57,300 bases of DNA from Fortiea sp. LEGE XX443 (lineage in GTDB: Bacteria; Cyanobacteriota; Cyanobacteriia; Cyanobacteriales; Nostocaceae). The translations under genes were made by a program, and so were the position numbers. Shown here piece after piece: positions 36,601-44,439 of this stretch. Below the pieces are notes generated by a model, which made no database searches, was not told the DNA's origin, and was given only the letters and a program-made list of their open reading frames with translations. The DNA lies in assembly GCF_015206815.1 (NCBI RefSeq), contig NZ_JADEXZ010000032.1:1-57300 (forward strand). The letters run 5' to 3'. Position 1 is the first letter of the stretch. Each line of letters starts with the position of its first letter.

Positions 36601-39402
36601 TGGGCGACTGGAGAAAACCCTGTATACTGGAGTTCGGAAGATGAAAATCGTCTAGAAGTGCAACTAGATAAAAAAGAGTTTAGAATTGGCGATGTTGTCA
36701 CTGCTTTAATCCCATCTCCCTACCCAGAAGCAGAATTGTACTTTGCAGTTATCAAAGACAAACCACTTTATCAACAAGTAACTAAAGTGAAGGGTGGCGC
36801 ACCGCAAATTCAGTTTCAAGTTACGCCAGAAATGTTACCTAATGCAGCAGTTGAAGCTGTATTAGTCAGACAAGGCACACCTCTTAATCAAGTGGAAACA
36901 GGAAGTTTAGATAAACTTGTGAAAATTGGTTTTGCACCTTTCAAGGTGAACTTGCAAGACAAATATTTAAAAGTGGAAGTCACACCTTTACAAGCATCTC
37001 TTGAACCTGGTGCGGTAGAAACGATACAATTAGGACTCACGGATAACCAAAATAATCCCATCCCCGGACAATTTACAGTGATGGTGGTAAATGAAGCAGT
37101 GCTGCAACTTTCTGGTTATCGTCCGCCAAACTTGGTAGATACAGTTTATGCAGAACAACAAATATCTACCCGTTTCAGTGATAATCGTCCTGATGTGGTG
37201 ATACAACCGCAAGATGTGGCAAAACCCAAAGGCTGGGGATATGGTGGTGGTTTTTCCCCAGGTGCAGCAAGTACGCGTGTCCGCACAGATTTTCAAGCTT
37301 TAGCTTACTACAATGCTTCTGTGTTAGCCGATGCCAGTGGTAAGGCGCAGGTAAGTTTCAAATTACCAGACGACTTAACAACATGGCGAGTCATGGTTGT
37401 TGCTACCGATGGAAACTTACGTTTTGGCAATGGTGACGCGACATTTATCACAGCTAAACCACTGCTCACTAATGCCATTTTGCCACAATTTGTCCGTCCA
37501 GGCGATCGCATCTTCGCAGGTTTATCCGTCACCAACACCACCGGAAATACTGGAAACCTCTTCATTAACGGCGAACTTAACGGTACACTCAAGTTTGCCG
37601 ACAATAATTCTACAACAACTTCATTGCAAACCAACGCCGAATCAGCAACTCGCGCTTATCGTTTTCCGATGATTGCAGGTAACGTCGGTGAAAGTAAAGT
37701 CCGCTTCACCACCCAACTAAATAATACAGCTGCCGATGCTTTTGAAGTTCCACTAGAAGTGAAGGCATTAGAAGTAACTGAACAAGTTGTCGAAACTGGC
37801 GTAACTTCCAAACAAGTCAAAATTCCCTTAAATGTTGATAAAAATACTTCCCCTGAAACTGGCGGTTTAGATATTCAACTCGCCAGTACATTGATACCGG
37901 AAATTAAAACACCCGCCAAACAAACTTTAGGCGATGATAATTTACCCTTCGCAGAACCAGCCGCTAGTCAATTAATTATCGCAGCTAATTTGCAAACTCT
38001 CTCACAAAAATACAGCCAAACATTTGCCGAATTTAACCCTAACCAAAAAGCAAACCAAGCTATTACCCAACTGCAAAAACTCCAAATAACCGATGGTGGT
38101 TTTGCAGCTTATCCAGGACAAGAAAAATCTGACCCTTGGATTTCTGCTTACATTGCCGAATCGTTAGTCAAAGCTAATCAAACATTTCCTGCTTTCCTTG
38201 ATTCTGCAACACTTACGCGCTTGAAAACTTACCTGCAAAAAGTTTTAGCAAATCCCGGACAATACGATTTTTGTAAACAACAACTTTGCAAACATCAACT
38301 ACAATTAAATACCTTAATTGCTTTAGCAGAATTAGGCGATAAACGCAATAGCTTCCTGGGAGATATTTATCAACAACGTCAAAACTTTGATATCGTCACG
38401 CAAATCAAACTAGCGCGGTATTTATCTCAGTTCCCCGAATGGCAAAATGAATCGCAACAACTGTTGAACCAGTTACAACAGAATATCTCCGAAACTGGAC
38501 GCACAGCCATTATTAATTTACCACGAAACTGGGGCTGGATGAACTCTTCTACAACTGCCCAAGCGCAAGCCTTACGATTATTTATTGCTAAACAAAGTAA
38601 ACCCGAAACTATCGCTAAACTGTTCCAAAGTTTGTTAACATTACGTCGTCACGGTACATGGCAAACTAATTATGATAACGCTCAAGCATTAACAGCCTTA
38701 GTAGAATATAGTCAACTACAACCTACACCACCAAACTTCGTAGCAACTGTACAATTAGCTGGTAAAAAGTTAGGCGAAAATCGCTTTAATGGTTATCAAA
38801 ATCCTAGTTTACAGTTAAATGTACCAATGGAAAAACTACCCCGTGGTCGTCATGATTTAACATTGCAAAAATCTGGCAAGGGTAATTTACATTATTTAGT
38901 AGCCTATAATTACCGCTTGCAAGGCAATCAACCAGGAAGATTTAATGGTTTAAGAATCACACGAGAAATTAGCAAAATTGGGGAATCAAAAGTATTGCAA
39001 AAAACCGGAATATATGCTTTGGATAAACCCTTAACTGTAGATAGTGGACAAGTATTTGATATTGGTTTAGAAATAATTTGCGATCGCCCAGTCGATCATC
39101 TAGTAATCAAAGACCCATTACCAGCCGGATTTGAAGCAGTAGACCAAAGTCTTCAAACTGCCACAGCCGCATTGCAAGCCAAAGCCGATAGCTGGGAACT
39201 AGGTTATAAAAATATTTACCGCGATCGCATTATCGCCTACGCCAACCACCTCGAACCAGGAGTTTATAGCCTCCACTACTTAGTCCGTTCTGTGACCCCT
39301 GGTACATACTTATGGCCTGGTGCAGAAGCACATTTACAATATGCACCAGAAGAATTTGGGCGTTCTGCTGATTCGACAATTATTCTGGAGGAGAAGCGGT
39401 GA
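33664..39402 (+). CDS. Alpha-2-macroglobulin family lipoprotein
   Basis: A very large (1912 residues) protein. A lipoprotein signal ends in ISGC (Cys22). Then come many macroglobulin beta domains; the GYGGGFSPG stretch near 1195 precedes the A2M core with LPDDLTTWRVMVVATD (near 1240), and the terpenoid-toroid-like region (QLQKLQITDGGFAAYPGQ) is near 1475. Bacterial A2Ms trap proteases in the periplasm. Where thioester forms have a CxEQ motif this one reads LPFAEPAASQ (near 1427), with no Cys, so it cannot form the thioester, like the YfaS-type class. Divergent from pbpC, which supports a joint role at the wall. Confidence 0.92.
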   Translation: MIKKNFLTIFITLTFIFGISGCNLLGISPSKEPLPSVSQLTPPKLPDWIEQISPLGDAKPLNQIRIRFKEALIPIESLDSPEQQKLLQQFVLWPPLPGQFRFLTPRMVGFQADKALPQATRFKVTLKAGLADLKNHKLNQDLAWTFNTEPIKLTNLPGVNPVEKAEVQPIDLQQKLQFTSNVELKLASVQEHLQLLSEGKNQGVKFKVELAQAEKPSTGEDPLEKFDSSTRNWVYNLFPQQGLEKATNYRLVFSPGILPDYGNLPTQQEFVSKVTTYSPLAFQKINFYGQPDIGGTYGRFLKGSPQLEFNNILVADSVKENIKIEPAPKDISRMLQVSDESSVVTINPYSLAPATNYTITIGANLKDKFGQTLGKPVSLKYNTGDLAGDIWVPSDLHIFPSSQNLQLNITTVNLPESKYKAAYRVVQPTDLVYFNGAYPKGNGKDLLPQPSAWASSKVSTKKNQQVDITVPLREKLGSSTGMLAYGVQARTNKYQENGKELWREPTTYGLVQLTNLGIFSQWFPDSGLIRVNYLSDGSPVKSAAIEIYQSKLEAKSQDNAVPCATGKTDESGNLRLQRENLQQCFAGNQRFVKSPQLLVIARENQDWAFARTEEYSGVYGYGIDAGWQAGKPESRGVIFSDRQLYQPGEKAWLTGFADYLENGVIQQDKNASYQLTLVNPDGQKTDLGSKTTNEFGTFSLELPIQKTQRLGYYTIQAKGKKGQEISGELRVAEFKPPNFKVELNLDKEFALINETIEAKAASNYLFGAPVEAGEAKYFITRQQANFVPKGWEEFIFGRQWFWPEESPSVTSDVLQTKTKLDAGGKTSQTVTVAKDLPYPMTYRVDVQVADVSNLSVANSQSFTALPSNRLIGLKSNFIADGGKALPVEMIVTEANGKPITGQRVHIELQEMKYSSVTQLVEGSRTAKNQVEYKTVEQTDITSAETPKILTLTPKASGTYRIRANFSNTKDEFTATDIQIWATGENPVYWSSEDENRLEVQLDKKEFRIGDVVTALIPSPYPEAELYFAVIKDKPLYQQVTKVKGGAPQIQFQVTPEMLPNAAVEAVLVRQGTPLNQVETGSLDKLVKIGFAPFKVNLQDKYLKVEVTPLQASLEPGAVETIQLGLTDNQNNPIPGQFTVMVVNEAVLQLSGYRPPNLVDTVYAEQQISTRFSDNRPDVVIQPQDVAKPKGWGYGGGFSPGAASTRVRTDFQALAYYNASVLADASGKAQVSFKLPDDLTTWRVMVVATDGNLRFGNGDATFITAKPLLTNAILPQFVRPGDRIFAGLSVTNTTGNTGNLFINGELNGTLKFADNNSTTTSLQTNAESATRAYRFPMIAGNVGESKVRFTTQLNNTAADAFEVPLEVKALEVTEQVVETGVTSKQVKIPLNVDKNTSPETGGLDIQLASTLIPEIKTPAKQTLGDDNLPFAEPAASQLIIAANLQTLSQKYSQTFAEFNPNQKANQAITQLQKLQITDGGFAAYPGQEKSDPWISAYIAESLVKANQTFPAFLDSATLTRLKTYLQKVLANPGQYDFCKQQLCKHQLQLNTLIALAELGDKRNSFLGDIYQQRQNFDIVTQIKLARYLSQFPEWQNESQQLLNQLQQNISETGRTAIINLPRNWGWMNSSTTAQAQALRLFIAKQSKPETIAKLFQSLLTLRRHGTWQTNYDNAQALTALVEYSQLQPTPPNFVATVQLAGKKLGENRFNGYQNPSLQLNVPMEKLPRGRHDLTLQKSGKGNLHYLVAYNYRLQGNQPGRFNGLRITREISKIGESKVLQKTGIYALDKPLTVDSGQVFDIGLEIICDRPVDHLVIKDPLPAGFEAVDQSLQTATAALQAKADSWELGYKNIYRDRIIAYANHLEPGVYSLHYLVRSVTPGTYLWPGAEAHLQYAPEEFGRSADSTIILEEKR

Positions 39403-39535
39403 GTTTTCAACGCAGAGGTTTGCTAAGGTAAACGCAGCGAAAAGTTCTAAGGAGGGTTTCCCTAAGTAGGAAACTTTTCAAGACAAAGTTACGCGGAGTC
39501 TTTCTCTCTGCGTCCTCTGCGCCTCTGTGGTTCGT
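39403..39535. repeat. Dispersed ...CTGCGCCTCTGTGGTTCG repeat
   Basis: The short spacer between convergent genes ends with TCTGCGTCCTCTGCGCCTCT and GTGGTTCGTTC (about 39505-39537), a relative of the piece inside metH at 3038-3068. The last bases touch the stop codon of the Uma2 gene. Confidence 0.6.
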
Positions 39536-40207
39536 TCATTTCTGCAACTGCTGCACAAACGCATTATGTTCCGGCGACTTCAACCCCAGTTGCACCACCT
39601 CCAACACTCGCACCATCTGATTGTTTAACAGCGCCTCTACCGCCAACCACAAACCCGGAAATACCTGAGAACGAATAATTCCATCTGCACCCGGAGATAA
39701 CAATTGATACTCACCATCAACTAAGCGAAACCACTCAATTCGATTCTCGTAGGATTGCCAGATTACATACTCCAACACCCCATTACGGCGATAAACCTGC
39801 TTTTTGCTGCCTGTATCAATTGCTACACTACTAGCCGCAACTTCCACAATCAATTCGGGAGATCCTTCAATGTAACCGTCATCACTTAATCGAGTTTGTC
39901 CACCCCTAGCAGGTTCAATAAACAGCACCGCATCCGGCTGGGGTTCGTTATCTAAATCGAGTCTGACTGTCGGTGTATCACTGAAGTCAACACCAGGAGT
40001 TAATGCTTGATAGATTCCTAGCCAAGTCATAACTCGACTGTGGGGTTTGCCATGCTGTTCATGTCTTAAAGGAGATGCCACGTAAACGATTCCTTCAATC
40101 AGTTCTGCTTTCTTGATATGGGGTGCAGCTGCATAACGGCGTTCAAATTCAGGACGAGTTAGGCGATCGCCACTTTCCAGTGGAGGTATTGATTGTATTT
40201 TAACCAT
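39536..40207 (-). CDS. Uma2 (DUF820) family PD-(D/E)xK nuclease-like protein
   Basis: About 223 residues. The family text is clear: KAELIEGIVYVASPLRHEQH, then QPDAVLFIEP and SPELIVEVAASSVAIDTGSK, giving the acidic and Glu residues of a restriction-type nuclease core. Cyanobacteria carry dozens of these; their cellular role is unknown, and many are thought to be linked to mobile DNA. Start: the frame is open to a TTG at 40249, but ATG 40207 (MVKIQSIPPLESG) fits the usual family start. It follows cbiO on the same strand with 74 bases between, and could be read through from that operon. Confidence 0.85.
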   Translation of the reverse strand: MVKIQSIPPLESGDRLTRPEFERRYAAAPHIKKAELIEGIVYVASPLRHEQHGKPHSRVMTWLGIYQALTPGVDFSDTPTVRLDLDNEPQPDAVLFIEPARGGQTRLSDDGYIEGSPELIVEVAASSVAIDTGSKKQVYRRNGVLEYVIWQSYENRIEWFRLVDGEYQLLSPGADGIIRSQVFPGLWLAVEALLNNQMVRVLEVVQLGLKSPEHNAFVQQLQK

Positions 40208-40281
40208 TTGCCAATCTGGGGAGTTGTTGGATACTTCTAACCTTAGCAAACCACAGTTATTTAGAAGGGTCGCCCATATAA

Positions 40282-41115
40282 TTATGAAAAATCTCGAAAT
40301 AATTCTAATAACTTTTGTCGCACTCGTTCTATAACTACTTCCTCCTCACCAGATAGCCCATCAAATAACATTTCATATATCAATGGTACGCCCAACTCTA
40401 ACTTTTCTAAAAAACTACGCTGACTAAATACATCTTGTGGTGTACCTTCTAGTACTAATCGTCCTTTATCCATGACAAAAACCCAATCTGCCCATCGATA
40501 AACTAAATCTAAATCGTGGGTTGCCATGATTAAAGTGGTTCCATTTTGATGAATTTTTTGCAGAGTTAATATCAAGTTACGAGTATGTTTAACATCTAAA
40601 TAAGCAGTAGGTTCATCTAACACCAATAGTTCTGGTTGCAACACCATCACATCTGCTATAGAAACTCGCTTTTTTTGTCCTAAACTCAGATGATGTACTG
40701 GTCTTTCTGCTAAATTAGTTAGTTCAAATTCAACTAGTGCTTGTGCTACTCGGTCTTTAATTTCGGATACTGGCAAACCCAAATTACATAAACCGTAAGA
40801 TATATCTTCTTCAACAGTAGAAGCTACTAATTGTTGTTCTGGATCTTGAAATATTAGCCCAACTTTTTGTCGTAAGTTACAAAGATAATTCCGATTATAA
40901 ATTAACGGTTCACTACGCCAATATACAACCCCAGAATCAGGCTTATATAGACCGTTAGCTAATAAAAATAGTGTCGTTTTACCACAACCATTCTGACCAA
41001 TCAAAGCACATCTTTTCCCAGATGGAATTCTCAGTGTTAGACCATTTAAAGCCGATTCCTGTGAGCCTGGGTAGGTGTAATATACCTGTTCAAATTCGAG
41101 TAAATATTTCTGCAT
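40282..41115 (-). CDS. cbiO: Cobalt ECF transporter ATPase CbiO
   Basis: A 277-residue ABC ATPase: Walker A GQNGCGKTTL, Q-loop FQDPEQQL, signature HLSLGQKKR, Walker B LLVLDEPTAYLD, H-loop ATHDLD, all intact. It powers cobalt uptake with CbiQ, CbiM and CbiN. Last gene of the operon; its start overlaps the end of cbiQ by 26 bases, which points to translational coupling. The cobalamin riboswitch upstream of cbiM should control it. Confidence 0.94.
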   Translation of the reverse strand: MQKYLLEFEQVYYTYPGSQESALNGLTLRIPSGKRCALIGQNGCGKTTLFLLANGLYKPDSGVVYWRSEPLIYNRNYLCNLRQKVGLIFQDPEQQLVASTVEEDISYGLCNLGLPVSEIKDRVAQALVEFELTNLAERPVHHLSLGQKKRVSIADVMVLQPELLVLDEPTAYLDVKHTRNLILTLQKIHQNGTTLIMATHDLDLVYRWADWVFVMDKGRLVLEGTPQDVFSQRSFLEKLELGVPLIYEMLFDGLSGEEEVVIERVRQKLLELFRDFS

Positions 41116-41902
41116 TCCGCCAAAATTCTAATCCTATTAATCCTATACAGCCGCAAATTGCTTCGATGATATATCGCGCTTGGGGACGATAGCGGCGATG
41201 ATGCCAAACTCGAAATTCACCAACAAAACCTCGTGCTTCTAGTCCCAGAGAAAACTGACTATATCGTTCTAAGGTTCGCTGTAATAATTGTCCAATGAGT
41301 AATGCTAAACTTTTCATTCCACTAGCAAGAGTGCGGTAGCCACCACGGGAATTTTGTGCTGTCCACAATTCATTGGCTGTGTTCAGCAAAATGAAAATAA
41401 ACCGATACATGAGTAATAACAAATCGGTTAAAAGTACTGGAAATCGCAAGTAACGCAGAGTTTGTAAAATTTCTGTGAAAGGAACAGTTAACATGAGAAA
41501 ATATAGACAAGAAACAGAGGCTAATGCTCTAGTTAAAATTCCCAATGCTTGGATACTGCCACTATGACTGATATAAATATGGAAGTGTCCGATAGTTAGC
41601 CCATATAACGAATCTAATTGCACCTTTGGCAAATCATTAATCACAACTCCATTCACCATCAGGGCTGGCAAACTTGTCAAACAAAAAAGTATGGTAAACA
41701 ATAACAAACGGAAATAAACACCAGCCGGAATTCTGGCATAAATAACTGTCCAAACACACATCCAAAGCGCTATCAAAATTTGCGCTAATGGATGGGTAGC
41801 CAGGGAAATAGCAAGGGTAGTCAATGCAAAAATCAGTTTATGTTCTGGTGGCAATCTTCGCAGTCTATTAGTGTAAGCTAAAGTATCTAGTTGCAAGCTC
41901 AT
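41090..41902 (-). CDS. cbiQ: Cobalt ECF transporter transmembrane subunit CbiQ
   Basis: A 270-residue membrane protein with about five to six helices. Near the C-terminal third it has the ECF T-component signature of two short Ala-Arg-Gly-type helices: NSRGGYRTL and LEARGFVGE, which contact the ATPase. It overlaps cbiN by 4 bases and cbiO by 26, so the three are translated together. It is the scaffold that couples ATP use to the CbiM substrate subunit. Confidence 0.92.
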   Translation of the reverse strand: MSLQLDTLAYTNRLRRLPPEHKLIFALTTLAISLATHPLAQILIALWMCVWTVIYARIPAGVYFRLLLFTILFCLTSLPALMVNGVVINDLPKVQLDSLYGLTIGHFHIYISHSGSIQALGILTRALASVSCLYFLMLTVPFTEILQTLRYLRFPVLLTDLLLLMYRFIFILLNTANELWTAQNSRGGYRTLASGMKSLALLIGQLLQRTLERYSQFSLGLEARGFVGEFRVWHHRRYRPQARYIIEAICGCIGLIGLEFWRNAEIFTRI

Positions 41903-42201
41903 TCTTCATGTTTTTGTTGTTGAGAACGTCCTTTATACAATCCAATCGCATAACCAACTACTCCTGCACCTAAGGCAGCTTGCGAAGCAAATAATAAGCT
42001 TGCTATTTCACTACTAGCTGGTTCAAAAAGTGATTTGAACCAAGGTTTATATTCTGGTTCTATTTCATTAATAACTTCTTGTGCTTTGCCATCAGCACCG
42101 CCAAATTCCGCACCACGCAAAAAAATTAACGGTGCAACTGCTAAAGTTAATACTGCTACTACCAACAGCCAGTTACTCAATCCTTTTTTAGATTGATTCA
42201 T
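41899..42201 (-). CDS. cbiN: Cobalt transport protein CbiN
   Basis: A 100-residue protein with two membrane helices (about 11-29 and 70-88) and a periplasmic loop between, as in CbiN, which assists metal insertion into CbiM. The loop has [16 protein letters not shown], a typical CbiN segment. It overlaps cbiM by 14 bases and cbiQ by 4. Short and variable family, so the call leans also on gene order. Confidence 0.9.
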   Translation of the reverse strand: MNQSKKGLSNWLLVVAVLTLAVAPLIFLRGAEFGGADGKAQEVINEIEPEYKPWFKSLFEPASSEIASLLFASQAALGAGVVGYAIGLYKGRSQQQKHEE

Positions 42202-42967
42202 TGCTTTGACGCTCCTGCTTGATTAATTTCAACAATTCCAATTCTTGAGGATTATAAGATTGCAACCAGTTCCACACCAACACAGTTAGCAATCCTTCAC
42301 TAATTGCTAAGGGAACTTGAGTTATGGCAAAAATTCCGGCGAATTTGGCAAATGAAGCGAGAAAGCCACCAACAGGTGCAGGAAAAGCTAGGGCGAGTTG
42401 GATAGAAGTGATAATGTAAGTGAGTAAATCTGCGATCGCTGCTGCTAGAAATATGGCGATTTGTGGTTTACTACCCAACTTGATTGTAAAATTATATATC
42501 CAGTAAGCCACGAAAGGGCCAGCGATCGCCATCGAAAAAGCATTTGCACCCAGTGTAGTTAAACCGCCATGCGCCAGTAACAAAGCTTGAAACAACAATA
42601 CTAAACTACCTAAAACCGTCATAGTCAGGGGGCCAAACAGCACCGCACCTAACCCTGTCCCCGTGGGATGAGAACAGCTACCTGTGACGGAAGGGATTTT
42701 CAACGCTGACAACACAAAAGTAAAAGCACCAGCCAACCCCAGCAATAATTTCAATTCCGGGTTAGCTTGGGTAACGCGAGTCAAATTACGCAATCCCAAG
42801 ATAAAAAATGGTAATGCCACAATCCACCAAAAAACTGCCCACTGCACTGGTAAAAAACCTTCCATAATGTGCATGGCATAGGCGGGTTTGGGTAAACCAA
42901 CTACTAGATAAAAACTGATGACGGCCATCAGGGTTAGGCTAACTAACACCTGCTTTTTTCTGTTCAT
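42188..42967 (-). CDS. cbiM: Cobalt transporter substrate-binding subunit CbiM
   Basis: A 259-residue S-component. A 31-residue signal-like leader is followed by MHIMEGFLP, whose freed N-terminal Met and second-place His are known to coordinate Co(II) in CbiM/NikM proteins; further motifs are [12 protein letters not shown] and THGG-like [13 protein letters not shown]. The leader implies cleavage before MHIMEG. AGGTACAGGTT precedes the ATG. First gene of cbiMNQO and preceded by a cobalamin riboswitch, so cobalt (not nickel) is the likely substrate. Confidence 0.95.
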   Translation of the reverse strand: MNRKKQVLVSLTLMAVISFYLVVGLPKPAYAMHIMEGFLPVQWAVFWWIVALPFFILGLRNLTRVTQANPELKLLLGLAGAFTFVLSALKIPSVTGSCSHPTGTGLGAVLFGPLTMTVLGSLVLLFQALLLAHGGLTTLGANAFSMAIAGPFVAYWIYNFTIKLGSKPQIAIFLAAAIADLLTYIITSIQLALAFPAPVGGFLASFAKFAGIFAITQVPLAISEGLLTVLVWNWLQSYNPQELELLKLIKQERQSNESI

Positions 42968-42997
42968 AACCTGTACCTCGCAGATTTATGTAAATAT

Positions 42998-43118
42998 ATC
43001 AGTTCTCATCGGCGGGCATCCTGACTTACCCAATTTTGGCTTACAGTTGCGGGACAGCGCCGGATTTACACCGGACTTTCCCCCTTGCGTCCGATGGCTG
43101 CTCCCCATCAGAACCGAT
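42998..43118 (-). promoter_or_regulatory. Cobalamin (B12) riboswitch upstream of cbiMNQO
   Basis: Read on the minus strand, a closing stem AUCGGUUCU (43118-43110) pairs with AGAACUGAU (43006-42998). Inside are the family's conserved pieces in order: GGGAAAGUCCGGUG, GGCGCUGUCCCGCAACUGUAA (given here in part) and the B12 box AAGUCAGGAUGCCCGCC. It ends 31 bases before the cbiM start, which suits control of translation by hiding the ribosome site, or early termination. High B12 should switch the cobalt importer off. The divergent nuclease gene starts 98 bases away on the other side. Confidence 0.95.
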
Positions 43119-43215
43119 TTTAGTAACTATATCACCATTTGCAATTTTGTCACTTCAGCCGCGGCTGTTTCAAAAATCAAATATAGTATCATTCATCAGA
43201 TTTAGGTGAGGTTGA

Positions 43216-43812
43216 ATGCAGAAACTAACAAAACAAGTAGTCATTTGGCTGAGTGCAACTATCATGGTTTTGGTTTTAGTCAGTTGTGAGAAATTTTTTG
43301 GCGCTTCTGGAGACTTGGTTGAACGAGTGAGTGATGGTGACACTTTGGCTGTCAAAGATGCCAAAGGTAACAAATTCAACGTCCGCTTTGCATGTATGGA
43401 TGCGCCAGAAGTACCCCATTCTCAAAAAGAAAGGAACAGTAAACGCGCCAGCGATCGCAATCAATATAGTTGGGGTACAAAAGCACAGGAACGCTTGCAG
43501 CAATTGGTAAAACAATCAGGCGATCGCGTCATTTTGAAGATCACAGATAGCGATCGCTATGAGAGGAAAGTAGCAGAAGTTCGCTTGAAAGATGGTACGT
43601 TTGTTCAAGAAGTTTTGTTGCGAGAAGGTTTAGCTAAGGTATATCGCCCTTATTTAAATAAATGTCCCAGTCAAGAGTTAGTCCAACAAGCCGAAGCACT
43701 AGCACAGCAGCAAAAATTGGGGATTTGGAGTGATACTAAATTTATCGATCCTTGGGAGTATCGCCGTTTTATGGCAGAAGGCAGAAGGCAAAAGGCAGAA
43801 GGCAGGAGGTAA
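43216..43812 (+). CDS. Thermonuclease-family (SNase) lipoprotein
   Basis: A 198-residue protein. Lipoprotein signal with lipobox LVSC (Cys24); then a staphylococcal-nuclease-like OB domain: VSDGDTLAV, VRFACMDAPEVPHS (Arg and Glu of the active site) and DRYERKVAEV (second Arg). It should degrade DNA or RNA outside the inner membrane. The last 12 residues (AEGRRQKAEGRR) are written by a GCAGAAG-type heptameric repeat that has replaced or extended the native end. AGGTGAGG stands before the ATG. Divergent from the cbi operon. Confidence 0.92.
   Translation: MQKLTKQVVIWLSATIMVLVLVSCEKFFGASGDLVERVSDGDTLAVKDAKGNKFNVRFACMDAPEVPHSQKERNSKRASDRNQYSWGTKAQERLQQLVKQSGDRVILKITDSDRYERKVAEVRLKDGTFVQEVLLREGLAKVYRPYLNKCPSQELVQQAEALAQQQKLGIWSDTKFIDPWEYRRFMAEGRRQKAEGRR
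43776..43811 (+). repeat. GGCAGAAG heptameric repeat forming the 3' end of the nuclease gene
   Basis: Five near-copies of GCAGAAG/GCAAAAG run to the stop codon TAA (43810-43812). The repeat frame encodes the basic tail of the nuclease lipoprotein. A further heptamer group (CATACTTCACACTTC) lies at 43865-43886. Confidence 0.75.
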
Positions 43813-43878
43813 GACTATTATTATTCCTATATTCCTTCATGATTAGAGTCAATAAAACGAGTTTGCATACTTCACACT

Positions 43879-44439
43879 TCATACTTCTATTTGTTCTTCC
43901 CAGCCATGCTGAGAGGCTATTTCTTTAGTCACTAATTCGATGAGTGTTGGGGATGCGGCTGATATTAAAACACTGGGATAAACTGCTGTACCCCAAATAG
44001 GATGCACTAGTACACAGCATTTGTTTTTAATTACTGAATAGCCAAGTAATGTTTTTACTACTGCTGTATCATTGTGGGGAATTGCACCAGGACGCGAAAG
44101 TAAAGGATAGCCAGTGCGGGGATCAATTATGTCTGTGAGATAGCCGCGATCGCGCAGGTAAAAGGCCACGTCGCAGCCGTACCGCATAAACTTTTCTCGT
44201 AACTTTTGTTTTTCTGCCTCTATTTCCTTTGTACTTGTGACTAAATGATATTGCGATCGCTGTAAGACAATCACAACCCAAAATAAAGGTTGCTGTTTCC
44301 AATCTGGTAATATCTGTTCGCAGTTGGCACAGATATATTGGCTAGGCGCATGAATGGATATTTGCACCGCTTGTCCCATTTCGCCAACTAAATTTATGGG
44401 ACTGTTCTGCTCCGAAATGTAAATGCTGGGATAGTTCAC
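43879..44439 (-). CDS. MMADHC (CblD)-like protein, possible B12-trafficking factor
   Basis: 186 residues, soluble. Key text: a CxxC (YICANCEQILPDW), then REKFMRYGCDVAFYLRDRGYLTD, a GYPLLSRPGAIPHNDTAVVK segment, and CCVLVHPIWGTAVYPS. I recall this pattern from cyanobacterial proteins labelled methylmalonic aciduria and homocystinuria type D protein, the family of human MMADHC, which brings cobalamin from MMACHC to methionine synthase. The call rests on recall, not on a search. Gene context supports it: the B12-riboswitch-controlled cobalt importer is 0.9 kb away, and B12-dependent metH is in the same window. If wrong, it is a conserved cyanobacterial protein of unknown role. It is convergent with the nuclease gene. 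Confidence 0.6.
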   Translation of the reverse strand: MNYPSIYISEQNSPINLVGEMGQAVQISIHAPSQYICANCEQILPDWKQQPLFWVVIVLQRSQYHLVTSTKEIEAEKQKLREKFMRYGCDVAFYLRDRGYLTDIIDPRTGYPLLSRPGAIPHNDTAVVKTLLGYSVIKNKCCVLVHPIWGTAVYPSVLISAASPTLIELVTKEIASQHGWEEQIEV

